64,000 nucleotides of DNA from Kibdelosporangium philippinense (GTDB taxonomy: Bacteria; Actinomycetota; Actinomycetes; Mycobacteriales; Pseudonocardiaceae), in the NCBI RefSeq assembly GCF_021390435.2, contig NZ_JAJVCN010000001.1:3038001-3102000 (forward strand), in the 5' to 3' direction. The translations under genes and the position numbers were made by a program. Positions 1 through 8,318 of this stretch are shown here, piece by piece (positions within the stretch are counted from its first letter, which is position 1; each line of letters opens with the position of its first letter). The notes under the pieces are model-generated. The model did no database searches. It saw only the letters and a list, made by a program, of their open reading frames with translations, and was not told the origin of the DNA.

Positions 1-1
1 G

Positions 2-556
2 CACCAGGCCAGGCACTACGGCTCGCTCGACGACATCTGGGACCGGCTGGCCGAGGTGTTCATCGCGGAACTGTCCTGGGCTGGCATGATCAAAGTCTCC
101 GGGGACTTCCACGGCCTCGACGACCACGCCCGGCACACCATGACCGCGGCGGCGCAGGCACATCGCGTGACCGGAGCCCCGATCGGTGTGCACCTCGAAG
201 GCGGCACCGGTGGCCTCGCGGTGCTGGACCTGCTGTGTGGGCGGTTGGAGGTGCCGCCGCACCGCGTCATTCTTGGTCACCTGAACCGGTCGCCGGATCT
301 AGGCATGCATCGTGACCTGGCGCGATCCGGTGCGTTCCTGGCGTTCGACGGACCGTCCCAGGCCAACCACGGCACGGACTGGCGGCTGTTCGACTGCCTG
401 GCTGGTTTGATCGAGGCCGGGCATGTGGAGCAGTTGCTGATTGGTGGGGATACGACTACCGCGGCTGCTCGGTCGCGGCCCGGCATGTCGTATCTGGTGC
501 GGGAGCTGCAGCCTAGTACGACAGCCGCACAGTGTGATCTTGGTGTGGGGTCGTGA
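2..556 (+). pseudogene. Phosphotriesterase-family hydrolase, main part, disrupted by IS701 insertion
   Basis: This is the C-terminal two thirds of an amidohydrolase-fold phosphotriesterase-like metal hydrolase. Its start lies before the window. Visible metal-site blocks are the lysine in GMIKV (the position carbamylated in the family), the histidine in GVHLEGG, the histidine in ILGHLNR and the aspartate in LIGGDTTTA. Homology ends at Gln-Pro (509-514). The last 13 codons to the TGA at 554-556 come from the inserted element. The missing tail lies beyond the IS at 1988-2087 and is in frame if the IS is removed. The truncated protein lacks only the final helix and may or may not fold. The substrate (lactone, phosphotriester or other) cannot be told from sequence. 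Confidence 0.8.
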
Positions 557-1983
557 TCATGGGTGCGGCCACCGCGTGATCAACTTCGAGGTGTGATTGG
601 ACTCGAGGAAGACGCGGTGGCCGCGTCGGAGACTGTAGTAGACGAGGGTTTCGCCCGCTGGCGGGCCGGGTTTGATGACATGTTCGCGCTGGTAGCTGGC
701 CGGTTCGCGCAGGCCGATTCGCGTGCCCGTGCTCAGAAGTACCTACTCGGGCTGCTGTCTGGTGTGGAGCGCAAGAACTCCTGGTCGTTGGCGGAGCTCG
801 CCGGGGACAGCAGCCCGGACGGCATGCAGCGCCTGCTGAACTTCTACCGCTGGGACGCCGAGGCGGTGCGCGACGATGTGCGTGGCTACGTGCTGGCGCA
901 TCTGGATGACCCGAGTGGGGTGTTCGTCGGCGACGAGACCGGATTCATCAAGAAGGGCACCAAATCCGCGGGTGTGCAACGCCAGTACACCGGCACCTCG
1001 GGCAAGATCGACAACTGTCAGGTCGGCGTGTTTCTGACCTATGTCTCCCGGCATGGCCGGGCGTTGATCGACCGGGAGCTCTACCTGCCGCAGAAGTCCT
1101 GGTGTGCCGACCGGGATCGCTGTCGCGAGGCCGGGATCGGCGACGAGGTCGAGTTCGCGACCAAACCCGAGCTGGCCCGCCGGATGCTCGCCCGGCTGCT
1201 GGAGGCCGGGGTCACGGTGGGCTGGTTCACCGCGGACGAGCTCTACGGCGACAACCCGGCCCTGCGCGACTGGCTGGCCGAGCAGGCGGTGAACTACGTG
1301 CTGGCGGTGTCCTGCGATTACCAGGTGACCACGCCGACCGGGCCGGCGCGCGCGGACGTGCTGGCCGGCCGGGCACCGGCGCGGGGCTGGCAGCGGCTCT
1401 CGGCCGGGCGGGGCAGCAAGGGCCACCGCTTGTATGACTGGCTGCTGATCGATCCCGGTCCCGGCGAGCGGCATCAGCTGCTGGTGCGTCGCTCGATCAG
1501 CGATCCGACCGATCTGGCCTACTACGTCTGCCACACCGCCGGTCCGGTGCCACTCGCGGAACTGGTGCGCGTGGCCGGATCCCGTTGGGCGGTGGAGGAA
1601 ACGTTCCAGTTCGCCAAGAACGAGACCGGGCTGGACCATTATCAAGTCCGCAAGTACATCGCGTGGTACCGGCACATCACCCTGGCCATGCTCGCCGCGG
1701 CGTTCCTGGCCGTGACCGCCCATACTGAACGCATCCGCACCCCACCACCGCCCCATCCGGCGCCGGAAAAGGGGGCGCCAGAACCGATCCTGATCGGCTG
1801 ATCCCGTTATCCTGCAACGAAATCCGACGACTCTGGGCCACCCTCACCCGTCCAGTACATCCCCGAGCACACATCCAGCACTGGTCTACCTGGCGCCGAC
1901 GCCACCAGACCCGCGCCCGTCACAGCCACTACCAGCGACAACACCGCAAATATCAACAGGCATAACACTGTGCTGCTGTCGTA
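517..1983 (+). mobile_element. IS701-family insertion sequence with CTAG target duplication
   Basis: The element is about 1467 bp. Its ends at 517-538 and 1962-1983 are inverted repeats matching at 20 of 22 positions (outer part TACGACAGC). It is flanked by the direct repeat CTAG at 513-516 and 1984-1987, which fits the known YTAR target preference and 4-bp duplication of IS701-family elements. It carries one transposase gene read left to right. Deleting the element plus one CTAG restores an uninterrupted phosphotriesterase reading frame ending at 2087, so the boundaries are well supported. Confidence 0.92.
563..1801 (+). CDS. IS701-family DDE transposase
   Basis: This is a 412-residue transposase of the IS701 family (DDE superfamily endonuclease), responsible for cut-and-paste movement of the surrounding element. 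The probable catalytic acidic residues lie in FVGDETGFIKKG (D), WFTADELYGD (D) and VEETFQFAKNETG (E), in the expected order and spacing. The start is uncertain. The GTG at 563 has no clear ribosome site, and the conserved part begins around WRAGFDDMF, so a later GTG is possible. The C-terminus is proline-rich and ends about 180 bp before the right terminal repeat. The ORF looks intact and may be active. Confidence 0.88.
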   Translation: MRPPRDQLRGVIGLEEDAVAASETVVDEGFARWRAGFDDMFALVAGRFAQADSRARAQKYLLGLLSGVERKNSWSLAELAGDSSPDGMQRLLNFYRWDAEAVRDDVRGYVLAHLDDPSGVFVGDETGFIKKGTKSAGVQRQYTGTSGKIDNCQVGVFLTYVSRHGRALIDRELYLPQKSWCADRDRCREAGIGDEVEFATKPELARRMLARLLEAGVTVGWFTADELYGDNPALRDWLAEQAVNYVLAVSCDYQVTTPTGPARADVLAGRAPARGWQRLSAGRGSKGHRLYDWLLIDPGPGERHQLLVRRSISDPTDLAYYVCHTAGPVPLAELVRVAGSRWAVEETFQFAKNETGLDHYQVRKYIAWYRHITLAMLAAAFLAVTAHTERIRTPPPPHPAPEKGAPEPILIG

Positions 1984-2087
1984 CTAGGGTGGAGCGGGAG
2001 TTTGGGCTTTCGGCGCAGATTTTCATTGGCAATCCGGCTATGGCTTTCACTACGGATTGGCTTGTCGATGCGAGGCGTTCACCGTAG
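1984..2087 (+). pseudogene. 3' remnant of the IS701-split phosphotriesterase-like gene
   Basis: From the right-hand CTAG copy, the frame that continues the upstream hydrolase reads RVEREFGLSAQIFIGNPAMA and then about 14 more codons to TAG at 2085-2087. The IFIGNPA block is the usual end of phosphotriesterase-like proteins (compare the family pattern IFVxNPAxAF). It has no start codon or ribosome site of its own, so it is a severed tail, not a gene. Confidence 0.8.
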
Positions 2088-2090
2088 TGG

Positions 2091-2233
2091 TTGGGGATAG
2101 GTTTCGTTGTGACTTTCAGCGTGCTCGGCTTTTCGTTCCAGAGTGGTTGCTGCGGTTCGCTTTTCGTTCCAGTGTGGTTGTTGTGGCTTTGTTCCTGTTC
2201 CAGCGTTTGGGTGGTCGCCGCGGCTCGATTTGA
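2091..2233. repeat. Left arm of a long imperfect inverted repeat (GTTCCAG/GTGGTTG units)
   Basis: This stretch downstream of the hydrolase stop is rich in short units of the form TTCGTTCCAG, GTGGTTG, GGTTCGC. It reappears, inverted, at 4194-4345. The right arm has one extra unit of about 30 bp. The arm is interrupted after CTCGATTTGA by the IS110-type element and continues at 3789-3821. No convincing protein is encoded. It may form a cruciform or bidirectional terminator between two convergent genes; that role is inferred. Confidence 0.75.
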
Positions 2234-2319
2234 TGTGATGAAGGAGCGGGGCCTCGCTCCTGGTGGGTTCCGAGCGGACACTCGGGTTTGCCTTAAATCT
2301 CACGCAAGGGAGGCCCCTG

Positions 2320-3351
2320 GTGTCTGAGTATGACGGACAACAGTACGTCGGGATCGATTTACATCGGCATCGGTCGGTGATCGTGCGGTTGAACGCCGCT
2401 GGTGAGCGACTGGACGCGGTGCGGATCGACAACGACCCAATGACGTTGATGGCCGAGATCGGCAAGGCCGGACGGTGCCCGGAGGTGGTGCTGGAGGCCA
2501 CGTATGGCTGGTATTGGGCCGCGGACGCGCTGGCCGAGGCGGGTGCGCGGGTGCATTTGGCGCATCCGCTGGGGATCAAGGGCTGGACCACGCGGCGGGT
2601 GAAGACCGATTGGCGCGACGCGGCGGATCTGGCCGAGGTGTTGTGGCGGGGCCGGTTGGCTGAGGGCTGGATCGCGCCACCGCGGGTGCGTGGCCTGCGG
2701 GAGCTGGTGCGTCACCGCGCGAAACTGGTCAACCTGCGGACCGGGGTGAAAGCCGGGGTGCACGCGGTGCTGGCCAAGCAGGGCGTCCGGCTGCCGGTCA
2801 GTGATGTGTTCGGGGTCCGGGGCCGGGCCCTGCTGGCCGAAGCGCCGTTGGATCCGCCGTTCCGGGCGAGGGTGAACAGTCAGTGCCGGTTGATCGAGGC
2901 GTTGGGTTTCGAGATCGCCGTGGTCACCAGTCTGATCACCCGCCACGTCGCGGCTGATCCGGGATACCTGGTGCTGCAACAGATCCCCGGTGTCGGCCCG
3001 ATCCTGGCCGCGGTCCTGATCGCCGAGATCGGTGACATCACCCGGTTTCGCTCGCCGCGGCAGTTGTGTTCCTGGGCCGGGCTGACCCCGAAACACCACG
3101 AATCGGACCGGAGCGTGCGCCGGGGCCGGATCACCAAACAGGGCTCTCGGCTGGTGCGCTGGGCGGTGGTCGAAGCCGCCCAGAAAGTCCCCGCCGGCAC
3201 AGGCTGGCTGGTGGCCACCCGGGAGGGGATCCAGGAGCGGCGGGGCCGCAACATCGCGACCGTCGCGGTCGCCCGCCGCCTGCTCACGCTGGTGTTTTAT
3301 GGCCTGCGGGACGGACACATCCGCGCCCTGCACCCGCGGCAGGCCGGATGA
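2320..3351 (+). CDS. IS110 family (DEDD) transposase
   Basis: This recombinase of about 343 residues has the N-terminal DEDD (RuvC-like) domain: D in YVGIDLH, E in VVLEATYGW, and the DxxxD pair in KTDWRDAADLA. The C-terminal transposase_20 domain follows (QIPGVGPILAA and SWAGLTPKHHES to GSRLVRWAVVEAA). GTG at 2320 is the preferred start because AAGGGAGG at 2306-2313 lies at good spacing and YVGIDLH should be close to the N-terminus. Family members act with a structured non-coding RNA from the element. All expected motifs are present, so the protein appears intact. Confidence 0.9.
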   Translation: MSEYDGQQYVGIDLHRHRSVIVRLNAAGERLDAVRIDNDPMTLMAEIGKAGRCPEVVLEATYGWYWAADALAEAGARVHLAHPLGIKGWTTRRVKTDWRDAADLAEVLWRGRLAEGWIAPPRVRGLRELVRHRAKLVNLRTGVKAGVHAVLAKQGVRLPVSDVFGVRGRALLAEAPLDPPFRARVNSQCRLIEALGFEIAVVTSLITRHVAADPGYLVLQQIPGVGPILAAVLIAEIGDITRFRSPRQLCSWAGLTPKHHESDRSVRRGRITKQGSRLVRWAVVEAAQKVPAGTGWLVATREGIQERRGRNIATVAVARRLLTLVFYGLRDGHIRALHPRQAG

Positions 3352-3766
3352 GGACTGGTCGTGACCAGGCGCGGATCGGCCCGTGTCTGACCCCCACCCC
3401 CGGGGTGGCGTGGTCGTCGATTTGATTGATCCCGCCTGGCCACGGTCGCACCTCACCATGCACACACCCAGCGGATAGATGACCGACAACCAGCCCCCGA
3501 GGGTTGGTCTTTGTCACCCGGACTATTTCCGGGCACCGGCGAACGCGACCACACACCTCACACGAACCCACCACGAAAAAAGGGGACCACACCACACAAT
3601 TTTCCTGGCTTGAATAGCGTGACATCTCCGACGGTATCGGCGTCAAGACCACGCCCCTTCCTGCGGAAGGGGTGGCCCTCCGGGCCAGTCATTGACCCCC
3701 ACACCGCGGACCTCCCTGCCCGCGATCGCCAGAAAAACCCAGAAAAACAATCCCCCGGACTTGACC
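3352..3766. other. 3' non-coding region of the IS110-type element, candidate bridge-RNA region
   Basis: These 415 bp contain no gene with convincing protein features. In IS1111-type elements the guide (bridge) RNA is generally encoded in the long non-coding end next to the transposase gene. GC-rich inverted segments are visible, for example CCCCTTCCTGCGGAAGGGG at 3655-3673. The RNA assignment is inference from family and position. Confidence 0.35.
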
Positions 3767-3785
3767 GGCCCCGCTCCTTCATAGA

Positions 3786-3821
3786 TGACATGGGAACCCC
3801 GCGCGGCAATGCCACTGACTT
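3786..3821. repeat. Perfect 36-bp inverted repeat, left copy
   Basis: Bases 3786-3821 (starting TGACATGGGAACCCC) are the exact reverse complement of 4158-4193. They are the continuation of the left arm of the long inverted repeat after the IS110 insertion. The spacer between the perfect copies is 336 bp. Confidence 0.92.
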
Positions 3822-4157
3822 GAGAGAGTCCTCGCACTTCAGAGGTGGTCTGCATGTGTGGGGCGCGAGGTTGATCTTTAGAGGTGCGAAACGCGAGTGG
3901 CCCGGCCCGCGAGCAAGGCGTACCCGTGCCACCGATGGACGAGACTGTCCACAGTGGCCCTCATTCAGGCCCGCCATGGTCCGTGAGGGGAACTTGTGGT
4001 GCGTTGGATGCCGCGAAGGTGGCCTTCACGGCACCAGCCGGGGTAACAGGAGTAACGCGCGGGGTAAGTGAGACTAATGTGACGATCAATCGTCCATTAT
4101 GGACATCAACGCCACCGCCAATCGACCCTGCGCCGCTTGCCGCCAGCCAGAATGCTT
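3822..4157. other. Spacer of the inverted-repeat element, no gene seen
   Basis: This is 336 bp between the perfect inverted copies. Frames are open here but show no domain, ribosome site or codon pattern to support a gene. It contains the dispersed repeat at 3985-4108 that recurs near 41.6 kb, and a short hairpin around GAAGGTGGCCTTCACGG. I regard it as non-coding. Confidence 0.6.
3985..4108. repeat. Dispersed intergenic repeat, copy 1 (second copy at 41571-41697)
   Basis: About 125 bp is clearly similar to 41571-41697. The 3' end is almost identical (23 of 24 positions, 4081-4104 against 41671-41694) and contains two adjacent palindromes, GACGATCAATCGTC and GTCCATTATGGAC. No ORF is conserved between the copies. 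The function is unknown; a protein-binding or folding element is possible. Confidence 0.7.
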
Positions 4158-4345
4158 AAGTCAGTGGCATTGCCGCGCGGGGTTCCCATGTCAAATCGAG
4201 CCGCGGTGACCATCGAAACGCTGGAATAGGAACAAAGCCACAACAACCACGCTGGAACAGGAACACAGCAAAGCAACCACACTGGAAAGAAAAGCGAACC
4301 TCAGCAACCAGGCTGGAACGAAAAGCCGAGTCGAAAGCACAACTG
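4158..4345. repeat. Right arm of the long inverted repeat
   Basis: 4158-4193 is the exact inverted copy of 3786-3821. 4194-4345 is an imperfect inverted copy of 2091-2233 with one additional unit of about 30 bp. Read on the minus strand it lies downstream of the AfsR-type gene just as the left arm lies downstream of the hydrolase. Each convergent gene therefore ends with the same repeat in the same relative orientation. Confidence 0.75.
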
Positions 4346-4397
4346 AAACCAATTCGCTGAATGAACACCCGGCGATATCACCGCAAGCCCGCAACTA

Positions 4398-5574
4398 GTG
4401 TCGTGTGATTCTGTTTGCTTTACATTGGTGTGACTGGTGATGGTGTTGGCTGTCGGCATGGAGTTGACAGCCGACGAGCGGGCCGAGTTGCGGGCGCTGG
4501 TGAACAGTCCGGACGTAGCGGCGACGGTCGCGACGCGGGCGCGGATCTTGATGTGGTCGGCGGAAGGGCGGGCGAAGAAGGAAATCGCGGAGCTGGCTGG
4601 TGTGTCGAGGCCGACGGTGGATCTGTGGCTGTCACGCTACGCGGCAGACGGTGTGGGCGGGTTGCTGGACCGGCCGCGCGGGGCCGGGCGGGAGCAGGTT
4701 CCGGTGCGGGTGCGGGCGCGGATCCTGGCGGCCAGCCGCACAAGCCCACCCATCGAGACCGGGTTGTCGCACTGGTCGAGCCGGGAGATGGCCGCGTGGA
4801 TCACCCGCGTCGAAGGGGTGTCGGTCTCGCATCACTATGTGGCGAAGCTGTGGCGCGACAACGGGTTGCGGCCGCATCGACAGGGCACGTTCAAGCTCAG
4901 CAAGGACCCGGAGTTCGCCGACAAGGTAGCCGACATCGTTGGTCTGTACCTGGACCCGCCGGGCGGCGCGGTCGTTCTCAGCGTCGATGAGAAGACCCAG
5001 ATCCAGGCGCTGGACCGGACCCAGCCGCTGCTGCCGATCACCTTCGACGCCAGCGAGCAACGCACCCATGACTACCGCCGGCACGGCATCACGAACCTGT
5101 TCGCCGCACTCGACGTGGCCACCGGCGAGGTCTACGGCGAATGCCACCCGGTCCGCGACGGCGCGAACTTCCTGGCCTTCCTCAAGAAAGCCGTGAAACC
5201 GCACGCGGGCAAGAACGTCCATGTGGTGCTGGACAACTTGTCCATCCACGGCACGCCCGAGGTGATGGCCTGGCTGGAGGCCAACCCGCATGTGCGGTTC
5301 CACCACACCCCGAAAGGCTCGTCGTGGATCAACCAGATCGAGATCTGGTTCGGCATCATCACCCGCCAGGCCATCCGCCGCGGCACCTTCACGTCGGTCA
5401 AAGTCCTCATCGGACAGATCCGTGACTACATCAACCACTGGAACGCCAAGGCCAAGCCCTTCATCTGGACCGCCACCGCCGAGGAGATCCTGGCCAAGGT
5501 CCGCGTCGTCCAAGCCAGTGTCAAGAAGCTGCTCAACAACAACGCGAAGTAAAGCCAACAGAATTACAAGACAC
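4398..5574 (+). mobile_element. IS630-family insertion sequence inserted at a TA in a stop codon
   Basis: The element is about 1177 bp with terminal inverted repeats that begin GTGTCGTGTGATTCTG on the left and GTGTCTTGTAATTCTG when the right end is read inward. They are flanked by the TA duplication at 4396-4397 and 5575-5576, as expected for IS630/Tc1-type elements. The target TA belongs to the TAG stop of the minus-strand AfsR-type gene. TAG is regenerated on the gene side of the insertion, so the regulator is not altered. Confidence 0.9.
4437..5552 (+). CDS. IS630-family transposase
   Basis: This 371-residue transposase has an N-terminal helix-turn-helix region (EIAELAGVSRPTVDLWLSRY, roughly residues 45-75) and a C-terminal DDE catalytic domain. 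The acidic residues are in VVLSVDEKTQIQAL (D), HVVLDNLSIHGT (D) and SSWINQIEIWFG (E). It moves the element at 4398-5574 by TA-targeted cut and paste. GTG 4437 and ATG 4440 are adjacent start options. The ORF spans almost the whole element and ends 22 bp before the right tip. Nothing suggests inactivation. Confidence 0.92.
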   Translation: MMVLAVGMELTADERAELRALVNSPDVAATVATRARILMWSAEGRAKKEIAELAGVSRPTVDLWLSRYAADGVGGLLDRPRGAGREQVPVRVRARILAASRTSPPIETGLSHWSSREMAAWITRVEGVSVSHHYVAKLWRDNGLRPHRQGTFKLSKDPEFADKVADIVGLYLDPPGGAVVLSVDEKTQIQALDRTQPLLPITFDASEQRTHDYRRHGITNLFAALDVATGEVYGECHPVRDGANFLAFLKKAVKPHAGKNVHVVLDNLSIHGTPEVMAWLEANPHVRFHHTPKGSSWINQIEIWFGIITRQAIRRGTFTSVKVLIGQIRDYINHWNAKAKPFIWTATAEEILAKVRVVQASVKKLLNNNAK

Positions 5575-8318
5575 TAGCTGCCCGAGAAAGCGGCCAGCTT
5601 CTCCCGAAGATCGTCGGCACGCGGATCGGCGAGGTCGGTCATGATGCCGACGGCCCTTTCCCAGATACCCCGCGCAAGCCCAGGGTGGCCTGAAGCGTCG
5701 AGAGTCGTGCCCAGATCAATCAGCACCTGCGCCATGTGCCGCCCATTGCCGGTGTGCCGGAACAGGTCAACGGCCTGTCGGTACGCACGAATGGCGCGCG
5801 GGTACTCCTTGAGGCTGGCGTACGCGTCGCCAAGGTGGGTGAGCAGCCACGCCTCGTTGTCCGAATGCCCTGATCCGTGGTTGAGCGCCACAGCCTTCTG
5901 GAAGCACTCGACCGCAGTCCAGTACTCGCCTTTGTTCGCGTACGCGCTGCCGAGGTTGTCGAGGTTGCGGCAGACGCCTCGGTTGTCACCCAGCCGTTCG
6001 TACAGTTCGAGCGCCTGGCTCGTATATTCGACCGCTTCGTCGGTTTCCGCGAGCTCCACGTGCGCCAGGCCGAGGTTTCCGGTGGTCATGGCCGTTCCGC
6101 GGAGGTTGGACAGGGCCTGGAACTTGGTACGTGAGGCTTGGAACCGGGGGATGGCCGCCCGCTGCTTGCCCATGTCGAGTAGCACGCACCCGAGTGAGTT
6201 GAGCGTGTACGCCTCGCCGAGGTCCTCCCCAGCAGCCTTGGCAGCCTTGTGCGCGGCTTGGTAGTACTCCACGCCGTCATCCCATGGGATGGCGTAGTCG
6301 AAGAAGGTCGTCATGTTCAACGCGATGCGCCACGCGTACTCGGGATATCCGTGTGCGGCTGCCCATGCGGTGACCGAACGCAGGCTGTCGTATTCCTGAG
6401 TGAACCACGCTTTGGCGTCGTGTACGGACGTGAAGTCCTTGGCTGGCACGGTCGTCGGCGGTGCCCCCACCAGGAATTCCCGGTGCCGCCCGGGGTCCAT
6501 GAAGTGGTCCGCGTTGGTGGTGGTGTGCAGGTACCACCCGAGCAATCGGCGCGCGGCCTCGTTTTGCTCCCGTACCGTGTCCTGACCCGCTGTTTCGGCT
6601 GCGTACAAGCGGACCAGGTCGTGCAGTTCGTAGCGTCCGGGTTGACGCTCTTCCACCAGGTGCGCGGCGACGAGTTGATCGAGCGCGAACTGTGCCTGTG
6701 GCATGTCGGCAAGGGCGCTGGCCGTCTGGAGGCTGATGTCGTTGCCCGGGTACATGCCGAGTTTGCGGAACATCGCGGCGGCCTGTGCGCTCAAGGCCTG
6801 ATACGACCAGGTCAGGGCCGCTCGCAGGCTCGTGTACGGGTTGTCGTCGCGGGTGTCGAGGTTGTCCAGCCGGGCTTGTTCGTCTTCCAGCGCGTTGACT
6901 ACCTCCCGCAACGAGGCGGCGCGCAGTGCGCGTTCAGCGACGATCGCGATGGCGAGCGGCAGGTTGTCACACAGTTCGACGAGTTTGCCCGCGGAGGAGA
7001 TGTCTTTGGCGACATGGGGTTGACCGATGGCCGCGCCAAGCAGTTCCAGCGACTGCTCGCGGGCAAGGCGGTGCAGGGTGAGCCGGTATGCTCCGTCTCG
7101 AATGGACAGTGCGCGGAGTTGGTTGCGGCTGGTGACGATCACCAATGCTGTCGTACTCGGTAACAGTGGCCGGACTTGTTCGGCGTCACGGGCGTTGTCA
7201 AGGAACAGCAAGGTTCTTCGGCCCGACAATGTGCTACGCAGCAATGCGGACCGTTCGTCCAAACCGGACGGAATCACCTCGTTGGGCACACCGAGCGACC
7301 GCAGCAGAGTCTCCGCGGCCGCCGCCGGTGTGACTGGGCCTTCGGGCGCGTACCCGCGAAGGTTCAGGTACAGCTGGACATCCGGGTACATGTGCACGAT
7401 CCGGTGCGCCCACCGGATAGCGATGGTCGTCTTGCCGACGCCGGGCGCGCCATCGATGGAGATGATCACCAGGCCGTCGTTGCCCCGGTTGTCCCATAGT
7501 TCGTCGAGGGCGTCCAGTTCTTCGGCACGTCCGCTGAATCGCGCGATGTCGTGGGGCAGTTGCCGTGGAGACGTGCTCGCGGGCGTGTCGTCGGTCTCCA
7601 TCAGGATCCGCCGCTGGAGCTCGACCAGACGTTGACTCGGCTCGATCCCGAGCTCGTCGCGCAGGATGTCGCGGACCTGCCGGTACGCGGTCAGTGCTTC
7701 AGCACGCCTGCCCGCGCGGTGCAACGCGGTGATCAGCTGCAACCACAACGACTCGCGCGCCGGGTATTGCGCGGTGAGCTCGTACAGCTCGGGAATCAGT
7801 TGCTCGGAGGCGCCCGCGCTGAGTTGCAGGTCGATCCGGCGGCCGGTCGCGGCGAACCACTCCTCGGTCAGCCGGGGGATCACGTCGCGGTCGAGCCAGG
7901 TTGAGTACATGTCCTCGAACGGCGTGCCACGCCAGAGTTCCAACGCCGCACTGAGCAGGACGAGTTCCTCGGTCTCGGTTTTCGCGGTGCGTGCCTGGTC
8001 GAGCAGATCGCGGAACCGGTGCACATCGATGGCGTCGGTTGGGATCGTCAGCTGATATGTCCCGCCGGGGCCTGTTTGAATGAGCTCTGAACCGAGCAGT
8101 TTCCGGAGTCGCCGGACATAAGTGTGCAATGAGCCACGGGTGCTGGCCGGGCCGCGTTCCGGCCACAGTTGTTCGGCCAGCCGGTCCACTCGGACGGGCT
8201 TGTTGGCCGACAGCAGCAGGGAAGTGAACAACACACGCAGCTGGCCGGCGGGGATGTCGACCGCTACGCCGTCGACATGGACATGCCACGTACCGAGGAC
8301 TCGCACGTCGTGTCGCAT
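5574..8318 (-). CDS. AfsR/SARP-type transcriptional regulator (HTH-BTAD-NB-ARC-TPR)
   Basis: This is a 914-residue STAND regulator. Its OmpR-like winged helix (about residues 1-95, VRVDRLAEQLWPERGP) is followed by a bacterial transcriptional activation domain (about 100-245). Next comes an NB-ARC ATPase (about 255-550) with Walker A GAPGVGKTT, Walker B LLFLDNA and GxP-type DNLPLAIAI. TPR-like repeats run to the end. The ATG at 8318 fits the family N-terminus and has a purine-rich CAGGGGGGTG just upstream; longer starts are unlikely. Family members activate secondary-metabolite or stress genes by binding direct repeats. It is divergent from the redox operon at 8683, a possible target by proximity only. 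Its TAG stop is the insertion point of the IS630 element. Confidence 0.92.
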   Translation of the reverse strand: MRHDVRVLGTWHVHVDGVAVDIPAGQLRVLFTSLLLSANKPVRVDRLAEQLWPERGPASTRGSLHTYVRRLRKLLGSELIQTGPGGTYQLTIPTDAIDVHRFRDLLDQARTAKTETEELVLLSAALELWRGTPFEDMYSTWLDRDVIPRLTEEWFAATGRRIDLQLSAGASEQLIPELYELTAQYPARESLWLQLITALHRAGRRAEALTAYRQVRDILRDELGIEPSQRLVELQRRILMETDDTPASTSPRQLPHDIARFSGRAEELDALDELWDNRGNDGLVIISIDGAPGVGKTTIAIRWAHRIVHMYPDVQLYLNLRGYAPEGPVTPAAAAETLLRSLGVPNEVIPSGLDERSALLRSTLSGRRTLLFLDNARDAEQVRPLLPSTTALVIVTSRNQLRALSIRDGAYRLTLHRLAREQSLELLGAAIGQPHVAKDISSAGKLVELCDNLPLAIAIVAERALRAASLREVVNALEDEQARLDNLDTRDDNPYTSLRAALTWSYQALSAQAAAMFRKLGMYPGNDISLQTASALADMPQAQFALDQLVAAHLVEERQPGRYELHDLVRLYAAETAGQDTVREQNEAARRLLGWYLHTTTNADHFMDPGRHREFLVGAPPTTVPAKDFTSVHDAKAWFTQEYDSLRSVTAWAAAHGYPEYAWRIALNMTTFFDYAIPWDDGVEYYQAAHKAAKAAGEDLGEAYTLNSLGCVLLDMGKQRAAIPRFQASRTKFQALSNLRGTAMTTGNLGLAHVELAETDEAVEYTSQALELYERLGDNRGVCRNLDNLGSAYANKGEYWTAVECFQKAVALNHGSGHSDNEAWLLTHLGDAYASLKEYPRAIRAYRQAVDLFRHTGNGRHMAQVLIDLGTTLDASGHPGLARGIWERAVGIMTDLADPRADDLREKLAAFSGS

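Larger units (their letters stand above)
2234..3788 (+). mobile_element. IS110 family (IS1111-like) insertion sequence with subterminal inverted repeats
   Basis: The element is about 1555 bp. A perfect 16-bp inverted repeat, ATGAAGGAGCGGGGCC, lies a few bases inside each end (2238-2253 and 3767-3782). Subterminal repeats are characteristic of the IS1111 subgroup of IS110. The boundaries follow from comparing the disrupted left arm with the intact right arm of the host repeat. The ancestral sequence read CTCGATTTGA then CATGGGAACC, and the exact ends are ambiguous only within a shared TGA. The non-coding part is mainly on the 3' side (3352-3766). Confidence 0.8.

Noticed and set aside
3511..4071. 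186-codon plus-strand frame in the IS110/repeat region
   Set aside because: It crosses the IS boundary and the inverted repeat, so it cannot be an ancestral gene; no start signal or family features.
4437..5552. IS630 insertion truncating the AfsR-type regulator
   Set aside because: Reconstructing the empty site gives the same TAG stop, so the protein end is native.
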